This document shows, one piece after another, positions 34,657 through 46,420 of a stretch of DNA of 64,000 nt. Source of the stretch: Allantophomopsis cytisporea (lineage: Eukaryota; Ascomycota; Leotiomycetes; Phacidiales; Phacidiaceae). The DNA is taken from positions 1,112,001-1,176,000 of the forward strand of contig CP103031.1 of the NCBI GenBank assembly GCA_024752435.1. The letters are read 5' to 3'. Under the pieces are notes generated by a model. That model saw nothing but the letters and a program-made list of their open reading frames with translations, was not told the DNA's origin and did no database searches. The position numbers were made by a program, and so were the translations under genes. How positions within the stretch are numbered: the first letter of the stretch is position 1; each line of letters begins with the position of its first letter.

Positions 34657-35652
34657 ATGAAATATTACTACACAATGACAAGTTCCTCTGGCAATATTGA
34701 ATTTACGGCCGCGACGGCATTTGACACAATCATTGCCAATGAGCAGAATGACCCAAAGCGAATACAAAGCTTTTGTGAGAAACAACGCGCTGATCGCAAC
34801 GATAAATGCAAACGGCAAATGCTCTCGGAAGACTTTGCTGGAGTAAGGCCAGACCAGTATCTTATCCACGCCCTTTCAGATTCCAACTACTCAGATCCGC
34901 GTAATAACATCTCGATCTGGGTCAGACCTACGAAGGAAGTTGTGAATCTGGTAGAAATAATACAAAAAGAACTTCTCAGCTTGGCACCTAGTAAGAGATT
35001 CCAAGACCTCTACATCTACTACTATAACTGACATCAAATAGACATTTGGCTGATGCCTCTATCTAAGCTTCATATGACAGTACTCGAGATCGTTCATTCT
35101 AAGACTCCAGAAGTCTTAGCAGCAAAGGAGAATGATCTGAGGCCTTTTGTTGCAGAAATAGCAGACTTCACCGTCTCACACAAATGCAGACTCATTAAGC
35201 CAAAACTAAGTTTTGATGATGTAGCTGTTGCCTTATCATTTGTTCCTGCTGCTGGCGAAGGAAGTCCTCTGAACAGTAGCGGGGACAACTATACATATCT
35301 TCATCTACGCAGAGACATGACTCAACTCTGTCAAAAGAACGGGGTCATGGTCGAGGCAAGATATGCGACAACTTCATCGCATATCACGGTTGCCAGATTC
35401 ATCAGCGCCCAAGACCATAGTTTAAGGAAAGACGGGACTGAAAAAGGAGTCTCAAGCTCTGAGAAGATGAGTGCATGGATCTCTAAGCTGGAAAGTTTGA
35501 ATGAGTGGCTTGAGAAGAGCTACTGGTTCCAAAACGGCGCTTTAGACAACGGAATCCAGTGGCACGTCGGTAAAGAAAGGGGGCTTGATATCCGTAAAGG
35601 AGGCTTGTGGTACGGAGATGGAGAGTCAATCTTAGTTGGAAAGGCGTATTGA
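34657..35652 (+). CDS. 2H-phosphoesterase-like protein (RNA ligase / cyclic phosphodiesterase fold)
   Basis: Two exons: 34657-34990 and 35042-35652, giving 314 aa. The intron (donor GTAAGA, branch ACTGAC, acceptor AATAG) restores SLAPNIWLMPLSKLHMTVLEI. Two H-x-T motifs, LHMTVLEI and SHITVARF about 105 residues apart, are the paired catalytic signature of the 2H phosphoesterase superfamily, which opens 2',3'-cyclic phosphates or related RNA and nucleotide ends. The N-terminal 110 residues are of unknown role. An ATG at 34675 is an alternative start. No signal peptide or membrane segment is seen. The assignment rests on the motifs and general fold pattern; substrate and pathway are unknown. Confidence 0.78.
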
Positions 35653-36847
35653 TTTGCAGATATACAGATTAGATTCAAGGTGAAATGTCTATAGAATTTC
35701 TTTTCTTTAATCGAGAGGTATAGGTATTCACTTATCAGGTGTATTAAACAGCACAGCTTCCTATTAGGGAGAAATCTCATTGATAGATAACAGAAAACAA
35801 GAAAGATGATGGGAGACAGCTATATAATAAGAAGCTCTGGTATATACACACTTTCTTTACGGCAGTAATAACTTCTCCTATCGGTAACCCTCCTCATTCT
35901 AGACAAGCTCCCAAGACACTGGACAGCCGAGATCCGAGGACAATACGGACCCAGAAGAAGAAGCTCTGATGATCCCCAGCAGCAAGCTCCACATCATGGA
36001 TAGTCCTACTTCGTATTGCCACGGCTCCACCCTCTAGCGTCGAATTTTGCTCAGTCTGTTCGTATCCATGTATTGGGAGTGAGATCATACCTACCCAAAA
36101 CATGCAAGCACTGCAATAGCAATGCTAATATTGTAAGAGTAGAAATGTTCTGGCGATTTGCAGTCTGATGTTCATGGTGCAGTGTGACCACCATTATTGG
36201 ATATCGTACTCAGCCACCACAAACGGACACAATATCAACCATATCTAGTACCGGCCGTTTGATTATCCTGCAAGTAATGCATGATTATTGCAGATTTGTG
36301 GAAGATCTATCCCGAAAGTAGACTTACATAGTTGGCGATATGACTTTTAGGAACGATAGTTTTACAGAGGAGCGAGAGTGGATAAGTTTATATCTACATA
36401 CATCTTTAAGTCGTCCCGGCATACAGCCGCCCGTTTTATGTATAGTCGGCCACATCGGATGGATCAAAGTTGTAACCGTGCTTCGTGATGACAGGGTATA
36501 AGCATACATTAAATTTCCAATCTCTCGTGTGCACAGCTCCACCCAACCTTGTTCCTGTTAATCTACCCAAGAACTGTAAGAAATAGCAGTCATCTCTCTG
36601 GCCGTTCTTTACCCCCCCCAACTAATCAGTAATATGTGTCATGGATCTATGTCAATCTCATACATATAACCTTGTATTTAAAGCATGTAAAGTTTATGTA
36701 GAAAGGTCTCACCCCTGAAAACCTGTTAATTTTAAGTAATCACGCGATGCTCTTCTGGCTCCTGAGAAAGCAGCTTATAACGACCTGGAATTTTTGCACG
36801 TATAAAATACACCTGTTCGGATTCAAAAGATCTAGAAGTGCTCGCAC
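35653..36847. other. Intergenic region, phosphoesterase to pectinesterase
   Basis: About 1.2 kb with no credible coding frame on either strand. The right end is the pectinesterase promoter. Confidence 0.45.
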
Positions 36848-36857
36848 TATATAAATA
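36848..36857 (+). promoter_or_regulatory. TATA box of the pectinesterase gene
   Basis: TATATAAATA lies 120 bp upstream of the ATG at 36968, followed by a CT-rich leader; a typical fungal core promoter. Confidence 0.6.
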
Positions 36858-36967
36858 AGTCCTCCTTTCCATTTCCGATCTCTCTACTGTCTACCAGACA
36901 CATCTGCCATTCGTCGCTTACTTATTCAAGTCATTTTGAGACTCAAACATTCCGTTTCTTTCCCAGA

Positions 36968-38243
36968 ATGTTTTCTCGATTTTTTCTTATGGGCTTGTTG
37001 CCTATGGCGTTAGCAGCTAGCAGGACTTCTGCCCCAGCTGGAGCTATTACCGTGGCAAAATCTGGTGGTGATTACTCGACAGTAAGACGCCTACAACGCT
37101 GGGTATTTTGTCTTCCTTGCTAAGCAACAACAGATTCAAGATGCCGTAGATTCTTTAAGTACTACTGATACCACAGATCAAGCTATCTTTGTAGAGGCCG
37201 GTACCTACAGCGAACAGGTTTATATTTCTTCTCGAAAAGCCGTTCTAACCATCTACGGATCGACAACCGATGACTCTTCTTATACGGAGAACACTGTCAC
37301 TATCACTCACAGTGCAAGTCTAGCTACTGAGCCACATGATGACAATACTGGTGAGGTTATCTACGTAGATATATTAGAATTGTGACACTAACTAAGAAAA
37401 CAAAGCTACTGTCCGAAACTGGGCCACGAATACCAAATTCTATAATCTCAACATCGCAAACACGTAAGCAAATGAAGTAGAGATCTAGAGAGTCCTAATC
37501 GCCTAATAAGTTCATAGTTTTGGTGAAGCTGCTTCGGATGGTCAAGCTTTGGCGATCAGTGCAAGTGCCGGATACCAGGGATACTACGGGTGTCAATTTA
37601 CTGGTTACCAAGGTAGGATATCACTACCCCAGAAAACAACTCTAAGTTGTAAAAATCACTAAACATTACATATTCAGATACCGTTATGGCCAACACAGGT
37701 GCTCAAGTCTACGCCAAGTCTTATATCGAGGGTGCTACTGACTTCATCTTCGGACAATACGCATCGGTAAGCTCCACTGTTATTTTCACACCTAGTGAGT
37801 GAGTCATCTGGCTGACTTGAAGATAGGCATGGTTTGATCAAGTCGATATCCGTGTCCTTGATGCTTCTCTGGGTTACATTACTGCATCTGGACGCGACTC
37901 TTCAAGCAGTGATTCTTATTACGTTATCAGCAACAGCACTGTCGCCGCAAAGTCTGGTGAGACAGTCACTTCCGGGGCCTATTACCTCGGACGACCATGG
38001 AGGCCATATGCTCGTGTTTTGTTTCAGGAGACTAGTTTGACTGATGTCATCAACTCTGCTGGATGGACCGAGTGGTCTTCAAGTGTCTCCACCGATAACG
38101 TCGTCTTTGAGGAATATGGAAATACCGGAGCTGGGTCAGAGGGAACTAGAAATATTGGAACAAAAATCTCTTCGCCATTGAGCATTTCTACTATTCTCGG
38201 AAGCGATTACAGTAGCTGGGTCGATACCAGCTATCTTTCCTAA
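36968..38243 (+). CDS. Pectin methylesterase, CE8 family, secreted
   Basis: Six exons: 36968-37081, 37134-37350, 37406-37463, 37518-37612, 37678-37766, 37827-38243, giving 329 aa. Residues 1-17 form a signal peptide (FLMGLLPMALA). The right-handed beta-helix motifs of CE8 are in order: GQALAIS with the oxyanion-hole Gln, GYQDT with a catalytic Asp, DFIFG with the second Asp, and LGRPW with the conserved Arg and Trp. The enzyme removes methyl esters from homogalacturonan, releasing methanol and exposing pectin to polygalacturonases and lyases. Every intron has clean GT/AG borders and the joined frame is unbroken. It fits the other wall-degrading genes at 48-52.5 kb. Confidence 0.96.
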
Positions 38244-38587
38244 ACCGACGATTGTGGTTACCAATGTTCGATTTCGAATTAAGGAGGTAGACCTGAACAT
38301 AGGAGTTCCGATTCTTATCAGTTGTAGGGAACATATGTCAGGGCATCATTCACAGAAACCAATTATTCTCATTAACATATGAGATACGAACGATGCTAGG
38401 CTGAGCCTGGCTTTTCAGAAAATGTACGCTATTGATTGCCATTCTTAACCCCTTGAAATAGCAGTTTGAGCTGCTTTTGCCACTGGATGATATAAGATAA
38501 CCTCAATCTCTTGTATTTCTTCACAAGGATCCAAATTTGATGTTATAGAAATCAAATATCTATAAATTATGAACTACTCCGTTATAG
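38244..38587. other. Convergent intergenic region
   Basis: About 0.34 kb between the pectinesterase and the Ser/Gly-rich gene. No feature was recognised. Confidence 0.4.
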
Positions 38588-40877
38588 TTAGATACCTAGA
38601 ACTAAGATTACCACTATATAAACCCCAGCAAAGGTACCCTTTCCGAAAGTTAATCTAGAACCTGCGCCTTCAAATGGTTGGGGAGTGGTGGTAGCACTTG
38701 TAGAACCATCTTGATTTGCACCTGAACTCTTGCCAGAAGCCTTAGCTGAATCCGACGTGCTCGTTCCCCCCACATTGATGGCACCAGACCCAGTCTTCGT
38801 TGCGGTCTCTGCTCCATTCGATGACTTTGTATCCGTTGCGCCAGTTTTACTGCTGGAACCCCCGCCATCACTCTCCCTCCCGCTTCCACTCCCGCTATCG
38901 CTATTGCCATTAACCTCGGAGTCACTACTTCCTTCCAATGAAGTACCCGCTGTACCGCTGTTTCCACTACTTCCGCTACTTCCATTGGCGTCACCTGGCA
39001 AATTCCCAGACAAGTCGCTTGTACCAGAACCTGTACTACCCACGCTCCCACTTGAGGAGCCACCGCTTGAGGAGCCACCGCTTGAGGAGCCACCGCTTGA
39101 GGAGCCACCGCTTGAGGAGCCACCGCTTGAGGAGCCACCACTTGAGGAACCACTTGAGGAACCACTTGAGGAACCACTTGAGGAACCACTTGAGGAACCA
39201 CTTGAGGAACCATCATTCGTTGTGCCGCTGCTCGAGGAGCCATCGCTTGGTGAGCTATTACCTGAGGTACCCACACTTGAGGAACTGCCACTCGAGGAAC
39301 CGCCACTCGAGGAACCGCCACTCGAGGAACCACCGTTTCCAGACCCGGATCCGGCTCCGCTCGTACCGCTGCTGTCTGCGCCAGCGGAGCCGCTCCCTCC
39401 GGCGGAACTCCCACCAGAACTATCCCCAGATGATTCTCCGCCTGAGCTGCCTCCACTTGTATCTGAAGTGTCGGCGTTGGGGTTAGACCCAGCAACATCG
39501 CTGGATCCAGATGACAAGCCTGCTCCACTTCCAGATTCTCCTGAACTGCTGCTGGCTACTCCTGCAGGGCTGGAGGAAGATACTGCTGCTGAAGCTGTAG
39601 CTTCTCCACTCCCTTCTAATGCGGTACCCCCGCTCTGCGCAACTTGGGAACCTGCGGCAACCTTGGATGAGCCCTTATCACCAGGCTGTTCATCACTGGG
39701 TAATGACGAGATTGGAGTGGTAATTGTTGTCAGAGAATTGTCTTTTGTGGTTACGATGACTGTTTCAGATGGCTGTGGTGCGGCCTGAGAAATTGTTGAC
39801 TTTGATGAATCTGTTGGTGCTTCTGGCTCTGCGCTAGAGGTAGAAGGTACTGTATGGTGAGGGGAAGGCGTTTTGGGGCGGTCGGTACTTGAGCTTCCAT
39901 AATTCCCATTCACAGTACTAGTGACGGCACTTGCAGAAGCAGTCACGGACCGAACTGGGATATGTACACTAGGCTGTCCTTGAAAGTTTCCGAGATCACA
40001 GCTCGTGATATCTGAATACCATGAAGGGTATGACGTTGCATTTGGCGGAGGAAGGTCTCCCATCATGGCGGAGAACACTGCATTTGGCAAAGTGCTTGTG
40101 ACCTGTCCCAGTGGCAGGTCATTAGTCTGAGGGGTATAATTTGGAGCCGGAAGAATGATAGACCCTGATGGATATATTTGAATTGCATCACTGGATATGG
40201 TCTGCAGTCCTGGGAGAATAGCAATGGGCTGCCCGATCACGGTGAAGCTTGTAGGAATGGCATACGCCGGACAGCCATTCGTATCAAGAAGAGTTGCCTT
40301 GTTAGGTCCTGTAGTAATTGCATAACCTACAGTTCGAGACAAGTCTGCAAAATCATAGTACGGTGTTGGGGATGTTATGACGACGCCAGAGGCACCTGTC
40401 ACTTCTGTATCGTAGGCAAAATACGAGAAGGGACCCCCATATTGGTAGAGATTATCATCTATGATATCTGTAGGTATCCCATTAAACGTATATTGTTCTT
40501 CTCCAGTGTCGCCTCCCCAACCTGATAATGTACTTGTCACCGCAACTGTCACAGTCCGCACTTCTGTGATGACAGTATTGTTGTAGGTGATATATGTTGG
40601 ATAGGCAGTTGCAACTGTTACGTTGACCGCCTGATCCCACCAAAGATGAATGGGCACCCAAGAAGCTCCAACATAGCAACATGTATGAGTGGTCGCTGTA
40701 ATTGTCGTGGTGACTGGAGTGGTGCTGTTTCCAACATAACTTGCTATTTGATGTGTTAGCATGATATTTTTATCTTCAACACTAGATATATTCACTTGAA
40801 CGTGGAGCTAAATGAGCTTGAATAGCTCCAACAAGACTAACGAACGTAAGTAATCTCTGGACGAGATAAGGAGACAT
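38588..40877 (-). CDS. Ser/Gly-repeat secreted wall protein, probably GPI-anchored
   Basis: Two exons: 40877-40796 and 40743-38588, giving 745 aa. Exon 1 supplies a signal peptide (MSPYLVQRLLTFVSLVGAIQA); the intron has a GCTAACAC branch and AATAG acceptor. Residues 30-320 form a Thr/Tyr/Val-rich region with possible N-glycosylation sites and a CC pair. From about 330 to 720 the protein is nearly all Ser, Gly, Thr, Asn and Ala, with SSGGS and SSGS repeats encoded by a minisatellite. The last 18 residues are hydrophobic (GVYIVVILVLGI) with no basic stop-transfer sequence after them, fitting GPI anchor attachment at an upstream Gly/Ser. No enzyme domain was recognised. A role in wall structure or adhesion is inferred. 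Confidence 0.83.
39051..39335. repeat. In-frame coding minisatellite (15-bp and 12-bp units)
   Basis: Six copies of CTTGAGGAGCCACCG (39051-39140, last unit varied) pass directly into six copies of CTTGAGGAACCA (39141-39212). A related 15-bp unit, CTCGAGGAACCGCCA, recurs three times at 39291-39335. The units encode SSGGS and SSGS on the minus strand, and unit lengths divisible by three keep the frame. Confidence 0.95.
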
Positions 40878-42025
40878 TGTAATGTTGTCTGAACAGGTCT
40901 GACGCCCTCACCTCTTGTTCTACTCAAGACAAGTCAATTCTTATGTATTGCTCTGGGTATTCATAAAGTTTGTATGACCTTATTTCGTACCTGCAAATCA
41001 AACAAACCCGTGCTTACACAGACTAAGTAATGCCCCGTCAAACTCAATCTGTGAATGGGGGCTATTTTTGAATCTCACCTGCAGTCGAGCACACGATAAC
41101 TTGACTCAGAGACGACAATGGTTTGGTTGGTTCTGTTGATGTTGACAGCCCCAAGGCGTGATGAACTGCGGGTTGGTATACAGTGCTTTATTGGATACTG
41201 CACTATGTACAGCTGCGGCGTATTTCTGTCTTACGCCTTGATTTATGCATGTTACTGAACGCCTACCGAGATCTTTTGTCTCGGCTCCTGCGCTTCTTTT
41301 CGATCATTTATCCACTGCCACATTGAGTTGGTTGATCACTTTGATGAGCGATTCTTGAGTAATTCCACGACGTTGGAGCACTCTCATAACCACGTCACAT
41401 CTAATTTCAATCTCTTATCTGACCCCTATCCTCATATTCATAATATCGACTTCAATAGCACTGCATAAACCTTCGGACCTTGGGCAAAAGATTGCATGTC
41501 ATGAAGTATAATGTTCCTGGCCTAAGGTTTTCGTGCGACATAGCATGCTTCTATTGTGCGTGCACTTCAATGCAGAGGCACACCCGGTCACTCATATACG
41601 AACCGGATTTAAACAGGACCTACATATCACTCGTTACACACAGAGGCGCAGCATAGACTCTGCCTTTTCAACGTGCACTCAAAATCAACGACGTCCTAAC
41701 AAAGTTCTGGGATAAAGTTCTCGGCGTTCAGCGCGGATGTGGGGGCGATGAATTTCTACCAATCAAATCTGAACTCCAGCTGCTTGGCAACCACGCCGCA
41801 ATATGTAGCCTGGATATGCAAGCTGCAGTCATGATTTGGTCTTCTGTTGAACTATTTGGTGTATTGTAACGAGATCTCACTGGAAGAGTCAATTCCGTGC
41901 TTCATGAATATATGCATAGAACTACTAGATACCCACCATCATTATTTTGAGGCGCCTAAATGTTATTCGGAGGCCTCAGATTCGGATGTATCTTTCAGCT
42001 ATTAAGACTTTCATGTATGATTTAG
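40878..42025. other. Divergent intergenic region
   Basis: About 1.15 kb between the Ser/Gly-rich gene and the aspartic-protease-like gene. No gene was recognised, though the right end probably contains an unplaced first exon of the latter. Confidence 0.4.
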
Positions 42026-42067
42026 ATCTACCTGAGTTTTTTCATTGTGCTGTCTTCAACATCAGAC

Positions 42068-43816
42068 ATGGCTGTTGAAGTGCGATCAATCTCTCCAATT
42101 TCAGTACCTACAAGTCAAAACTGGTGAATAATTCTACCCCAGTATTTTCTGCAATGTGTATATGCTTACCCATACAGGGACAATGATGGAAGCGGTTTCT
42201 GGAGCTCATTCACTGTTCAAGTTGGCTCTCCATCACAAATTGAAAAAGTCTTGATTTCAACTGCCAGCGACACAACATGGGTAGTGATTCCAGAAGGCTG
42301 CTCAAATACATCACTTTCAAACTGTGATGCTTCACGTGGTGGTTTATTTCAAATTACAAATTCTTCGACTTGGTCAGATATTGGGTTGTTCGAACTCGAC
42401 CTCCAGCTCAATCTCGACTATACGGGTAATGGGGATTTCGGATTTGATGATGTTGCTCTTGGATATCCGGGTGGCGGTGGACCAAGCTTGTCACATCAAG
42501 TCGTTGCCGGTATTGCAGCAACAGATTTCTGGCTTGGTAGCTTTGGTTTGGACCCAGAGCCATGCAATTTCACTGATTTTTCTGATCCACAACCGAGCTT
42601 TCTTCGAAGTCTGTATAACTCATCGATGATACCTAGTTTGAGCTGGGGCTATACGGCTGGGGCGGTATATCGTACGTACTACCAAATTGCTGATGTTGTT
42701 CATGATACTGATACTGTTACTATCGTAAGGTTATGACAAAGTTCAAGGAAGCTTGACCCTCGGTGGATATGACCAATCACGATTTGTATCAAATAACGTC
42801 ACCTTCAACATGTATCCTGATGTTGCGAGACGTTTTGTTGTTTCGCTGGTATCGGCAAGCTTTTACGACACAGTGACCACACCTGAGAGCCCAGCAGCCA
42901 TGTTTATCGACTCTACAGTTCCGTTCCTATATCTCCCACTCGGTATGTGCAATGCATTCGAGACCGCATTTGGACTCACTTGGAACTCTACAAGCCATTT
43001 GTACACTATCGACGATCCAGCAACGACGAAAGACACGAATGTGACTTTCCAGATCGCAAATCAGAATAACACCAGAGTGAACATAACAATCCCTTTCGCT
43101 GCTTTCAACCTCACTGCAAACTATCCTTTGTCCGACAATTCTGTAGCATACTTCCCTCTGAGGCAAGCCACTAATGACACACAATATACTATTGGTCGGG
43201 TATTTCTACAAGAAGCGTAAGCATGCTCTTCTGCACATTTCGAGACAATGCTGAGACTCCTATCAGATACCTTATTGCAGACTACCAAAGGCAGGAATTT
43301 TCAATATCCCAAGTTCAGTGGCCAGTCCCTTCAGAGCAAGAAATTCGCCCAATACTTTCACCATCTAATACAACAACAGTGTCACATGAACCAAAGAAAC
43401 GGAAAAATAAACTTGGAATAATTGTGGGCGCTGTAATAGCCGGAGTATTGGTTCTCACAGTTGTTGCGATATCTTTCTGGTACATTTGTTTCAAGAGCAA
43501 AGGATCAAATGATGAATCAAGTTCTGCCTCTGCGAATTCACGCTTGGAGATACAAGATAAGCCAGAGCTCGATGCCAATGATGCTACAAGAAACGAGCTC
43601 GAAGCAAGTGATTATATAGCAAAGGTTCCTGAACTTCAGGGCGAATATAAGACCGAGCTTGATGCAAAGGATACGATGAAGAATGAGCTAGAAGGGGAAG
43701 GAGTAGGATCATGGAACGGGGAGTGGCGAGAATTGGACTCTGCTTGTAGCCTACCGTCGCCTGATATCGCAGAGATGGCTGCCAGGGAACCTGTTGGTAC
43801 TGAGATGCTAGGTTAA
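42068..43816 (+). CDS. Membrane-anchored aspartic-peptidase (A1) homologue, probably inactive
   Basis: Four recognised exons: 42068-42123, 42178-42671, 42730-43216, 43267-43816, giving 528 aa. The mature region starts like a pepsin fold (PISVPTSQNW, then FTVQVGSPSQ). The first active-site motif, normally DTGS, reads STASDTTW here, so the first catalytic Asp is replaced by Ser. The second motif is FIDSTVPFLYLP with its Asp kept. Many N-glycosylation sequons are present. A single membrane helix (IIVGAVIAGVLVLTVVAISFWYICF) lies near 405, followed by an acidic cytoplasmic tail of about 100 residues with ELDA-type repeats. In frame upstream of the ATG, 42026-42067 encodes a hydrophobic stretch (YLSFFIVL), so a first exon with the signal peptide is probably missing from this model. 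It may be a sensor or a non-catalytic binding protein. Confidence 0.83.
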
Positions 43817-44186
43817 AAGATGAATGTACTATAATATTGCAATTTATCCTATATATTCTTCTACATTCAAGGCCAATTCCGTGAATTCAATCATTGTCGT
43901 ACATTCCTTACAACACCTACATAATGAGAAAACCTAAGTCCGTGCTAATACTGTCTACTATTGACTATCCTTTTCACACCCAATCACCTCTTCTATATAA
44001 ACAGCAAAGAACTTTATATTAAGGAATGAGACAGTACCGAGATAGGTTCTGGCTTATTCGTCATCCCAGTATTCCCCGAATCACAAAGCTGCGTACCATT
44101 CCAAGACCGATCACGCTGTCCTTGTATACTTAAACATAATAAGAAAAACCACTACTATCTAGGGACACATTTACAATCCCTTTTGG
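43817..44186. other. Convergent intergenic region
   Basis: About 0.37 kb between the A1 homologue and the NLR relic; nothing recognised. Confidence 0.4.
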
Positions 44187-45129
44187 TTATCCAGCTAGCT
44201 GAGGCACATTTCGATCCCCTCTACCGTAGACCCTCTCGTAGCCTTCCCGCGTTCGTCGATACATAGCTTCGGCCTCCTCCAAACGATCAAGATCACTATA
44301 AGGCACTCCGAGATTGTTGACAACTTCAAAGGTCGATGTATGTTGTGCCCCACATGCCTTCTCATATCCTTCTAACACTCGTCGATATATAACTTCAGCT
44401 TCCTACAAACGCCCAAGGCCATAGTAAAAAGCCCCGAGGTCGTTGACAGCTTTAGAATTCGACGTATGCTCTGCTCCCCAAGTTTTCACCCTACCCGCTA
44501 ACGCTCGCCGATACGTAGCCTCGGCCTCCTTGAACCGCCCAAGATCACCATAAAGTACCCCAAGATTAAAAGTTTGGTCCATTCTTTCTACCGGACAATC
44601 GTAACTGCTGTAATCCCGATCATGATATATCTGATACCAGTAGTTAGCATGAGGCAAGAAGCGCCGTTGTAGTACCCAATAGTTAGGTTCATTCCTTGAA
44701 GGAACAGTCGCACTCACGATCTCTAATGCAAGAATCTCGAACTCGACCGCTTTTTTGTTAAGATCTCGAGGAACAAACGCCGTACTGGCTACTGGGGTTA
44801 CTAACAACGACGTCTCCTAGATGAACGTTATTTCTCGGTACACTACCCCCGATTCCTACCATCAGTCCTACGCGTAACATAAAACCTCGAAGCACATCCT
44901 TTGAAACGGCTGTAGCAGAGCTAGTACTATATACACCATCTGGTAGCCAGGCGATTACAACATTGTGGCCATGCATAGTCCCGTAAGTGTATGCGTTGTT
45001 ATCTCCTTGTACGTTCGGTAGACGATGGTGTTTCTCGTCGAGCATGGCTTTTGCTGTCGCTCTTTCGATAGGGAGAGCACATATCCATGCAACTGTGTAG
45101 TCCTCTCTATTGAGGCGTTGCGCCGCCAT
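44187..45129 (-). pseudogene. Broken NLR-like gene: nucleoside-phosphorylase-like N-terminus and TPR tail
   Basis: From the ATG at 45129 the minus strand encodes the start of a PNP/UDP-phosphorylase-like domain (YTVAWICALPIERATAKAML, then VGIGGSVP and HLGDVVVS), the usual N-terminal domain of many fungal NLRs. The homology stops at about 44800, and the frame ends at 44758. A second frame starting at about 44807 encodes the segment that normally follows the nucleotide-binding domain (RRFLPHANYWYQI), then kinesin-light-chain-type TPRs (FNLGVLYGDLGRFKEAEATYRRAL). A TAG at about 44403 interrupts the TPR array, which continues in frame to 44187. The rest of the PNP domain and the whole NB-ARC/NACHT module are absent. 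Internal deletion, frameshift and stop make this a dead allele or relic. Confidence 0.85.
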
Positions 45130-46420
45130 TATTGCGCACCTGCGGAGAACGAAGCTGGGACTTATAGTTTCTCTGAAAGAACATGAAGAGCAGAGCACGA
45201 ACGCTATGGAACAGGCTGTGATATATCCAACAGAAAGGTCTGATATGGTGAGCGATGAACATATGAGTATGCAAAAAATGGCATTGGTGTCATAGCTCAA
45301 CGATTTTAGAAAGTGTGTAAAGAGGTTTCTACGATCAGCTGTAGCTAAGTCTTTGAATAGCACACCCCAAGAACATGCTAAATTTACCCAATAATGCTTA
45401 TTCTATATTGTTATTGCGACAAAGATTGTCCGCATCACCAAGGCTGTGCGGACAGCGAGGACACAGAGGTCAGGTTTTACGAAAGCCACAACTTAGACTG
45501 CGGGCTCAAAACCCAAGGTCCAGAACCTACGCAGTAGGTCTGAAAGGGAATCAATTTCAATTTCTGTAAGCGTCACTAGATGAGCTGCGACGTTTGTTTT
45601 ATCGCAGCATTGCATCCAACACAGTTCCACTCTACTCGATCTCTTAACTCGGAGTGAGAAAAGGATAATACCTTTCCAGAAGGCGCGCGCTTCGAACCGT
45701 TATTACATTCGGAGAAATAGAATTGGGAAGGACAGGTTACGCACATCTGCAACAGTCCTAAGATGGAAGTAAGATGTAATAAACAGGGTTTCGTACTGCA
45801 GGGGGATTAGCATAGTTAATCCTAATTTGAGAGTCTTAGAAAACGAACTTCCTTCAAATATGAAGTGAAGGAAGAAAGGAGCCCTGAAGTCTCGAGTAGA
45901 AACATCGACAGAATAAGCTTAATTCGTAGTGCCTTTAGCACTTTATTCATTGGACGTAGTCGCTGTTTTGGCTGTCTATCCCGTTTCCGCCACAAGCTCA
46001 GACGGATGACCTCACGCGAGGAATCTTATACCTCTCATCTCTACGACGACTAATCATAACAACCTTCTTGTTTTTGCTCTTGGTGTTAATACTAGCAAGG
46101 GTCTTTCTTGAAGCTATAATCCGTGACAAATCTCTAAGTGACAAAAGCATGGCAGAAAGCATTCCTGAGCTTTATCATTGATTTGCACCACAGATAACAT
46201 ATATTCTTCACGCTTTCGACTTACTGTCAGCATCTTTGGCATTGATTATACGGCCAATTGGTTGTATGATAGCCAATATTGCAGCTTCTGGGCATTAAAG
46301 ATTGTTAAAGAGGCACTCCAGAAAAGTATATGAAGTGTATATATTGTGAGTACTTTGTACAATGACAAAATTAAGCCAATCCAGAAAGACAAAATCTTGC
46401 ACTAAGATTTGTGATGGTAA
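45130..46420. other. Intergenic region without recognised genes
   Basis: About 1.3 kb. No protein-like frame, tRNA or repeat was recognised. It may hold decayed sequence around the NLR relic. Confidence 0.45.

Noticed and set aside
38730..39788. 352-codon plus-strand frame rich in EEPPLEEP
   Set aside because: It is antisense to the Ser/Gly repeat; unit lengths divisible by three keep all frames open.
45375..46053. Short plus-strand frames near the NLR relic
   Set aside because: About 60 codons each, no protein-like pattern and no splice signals linking them.
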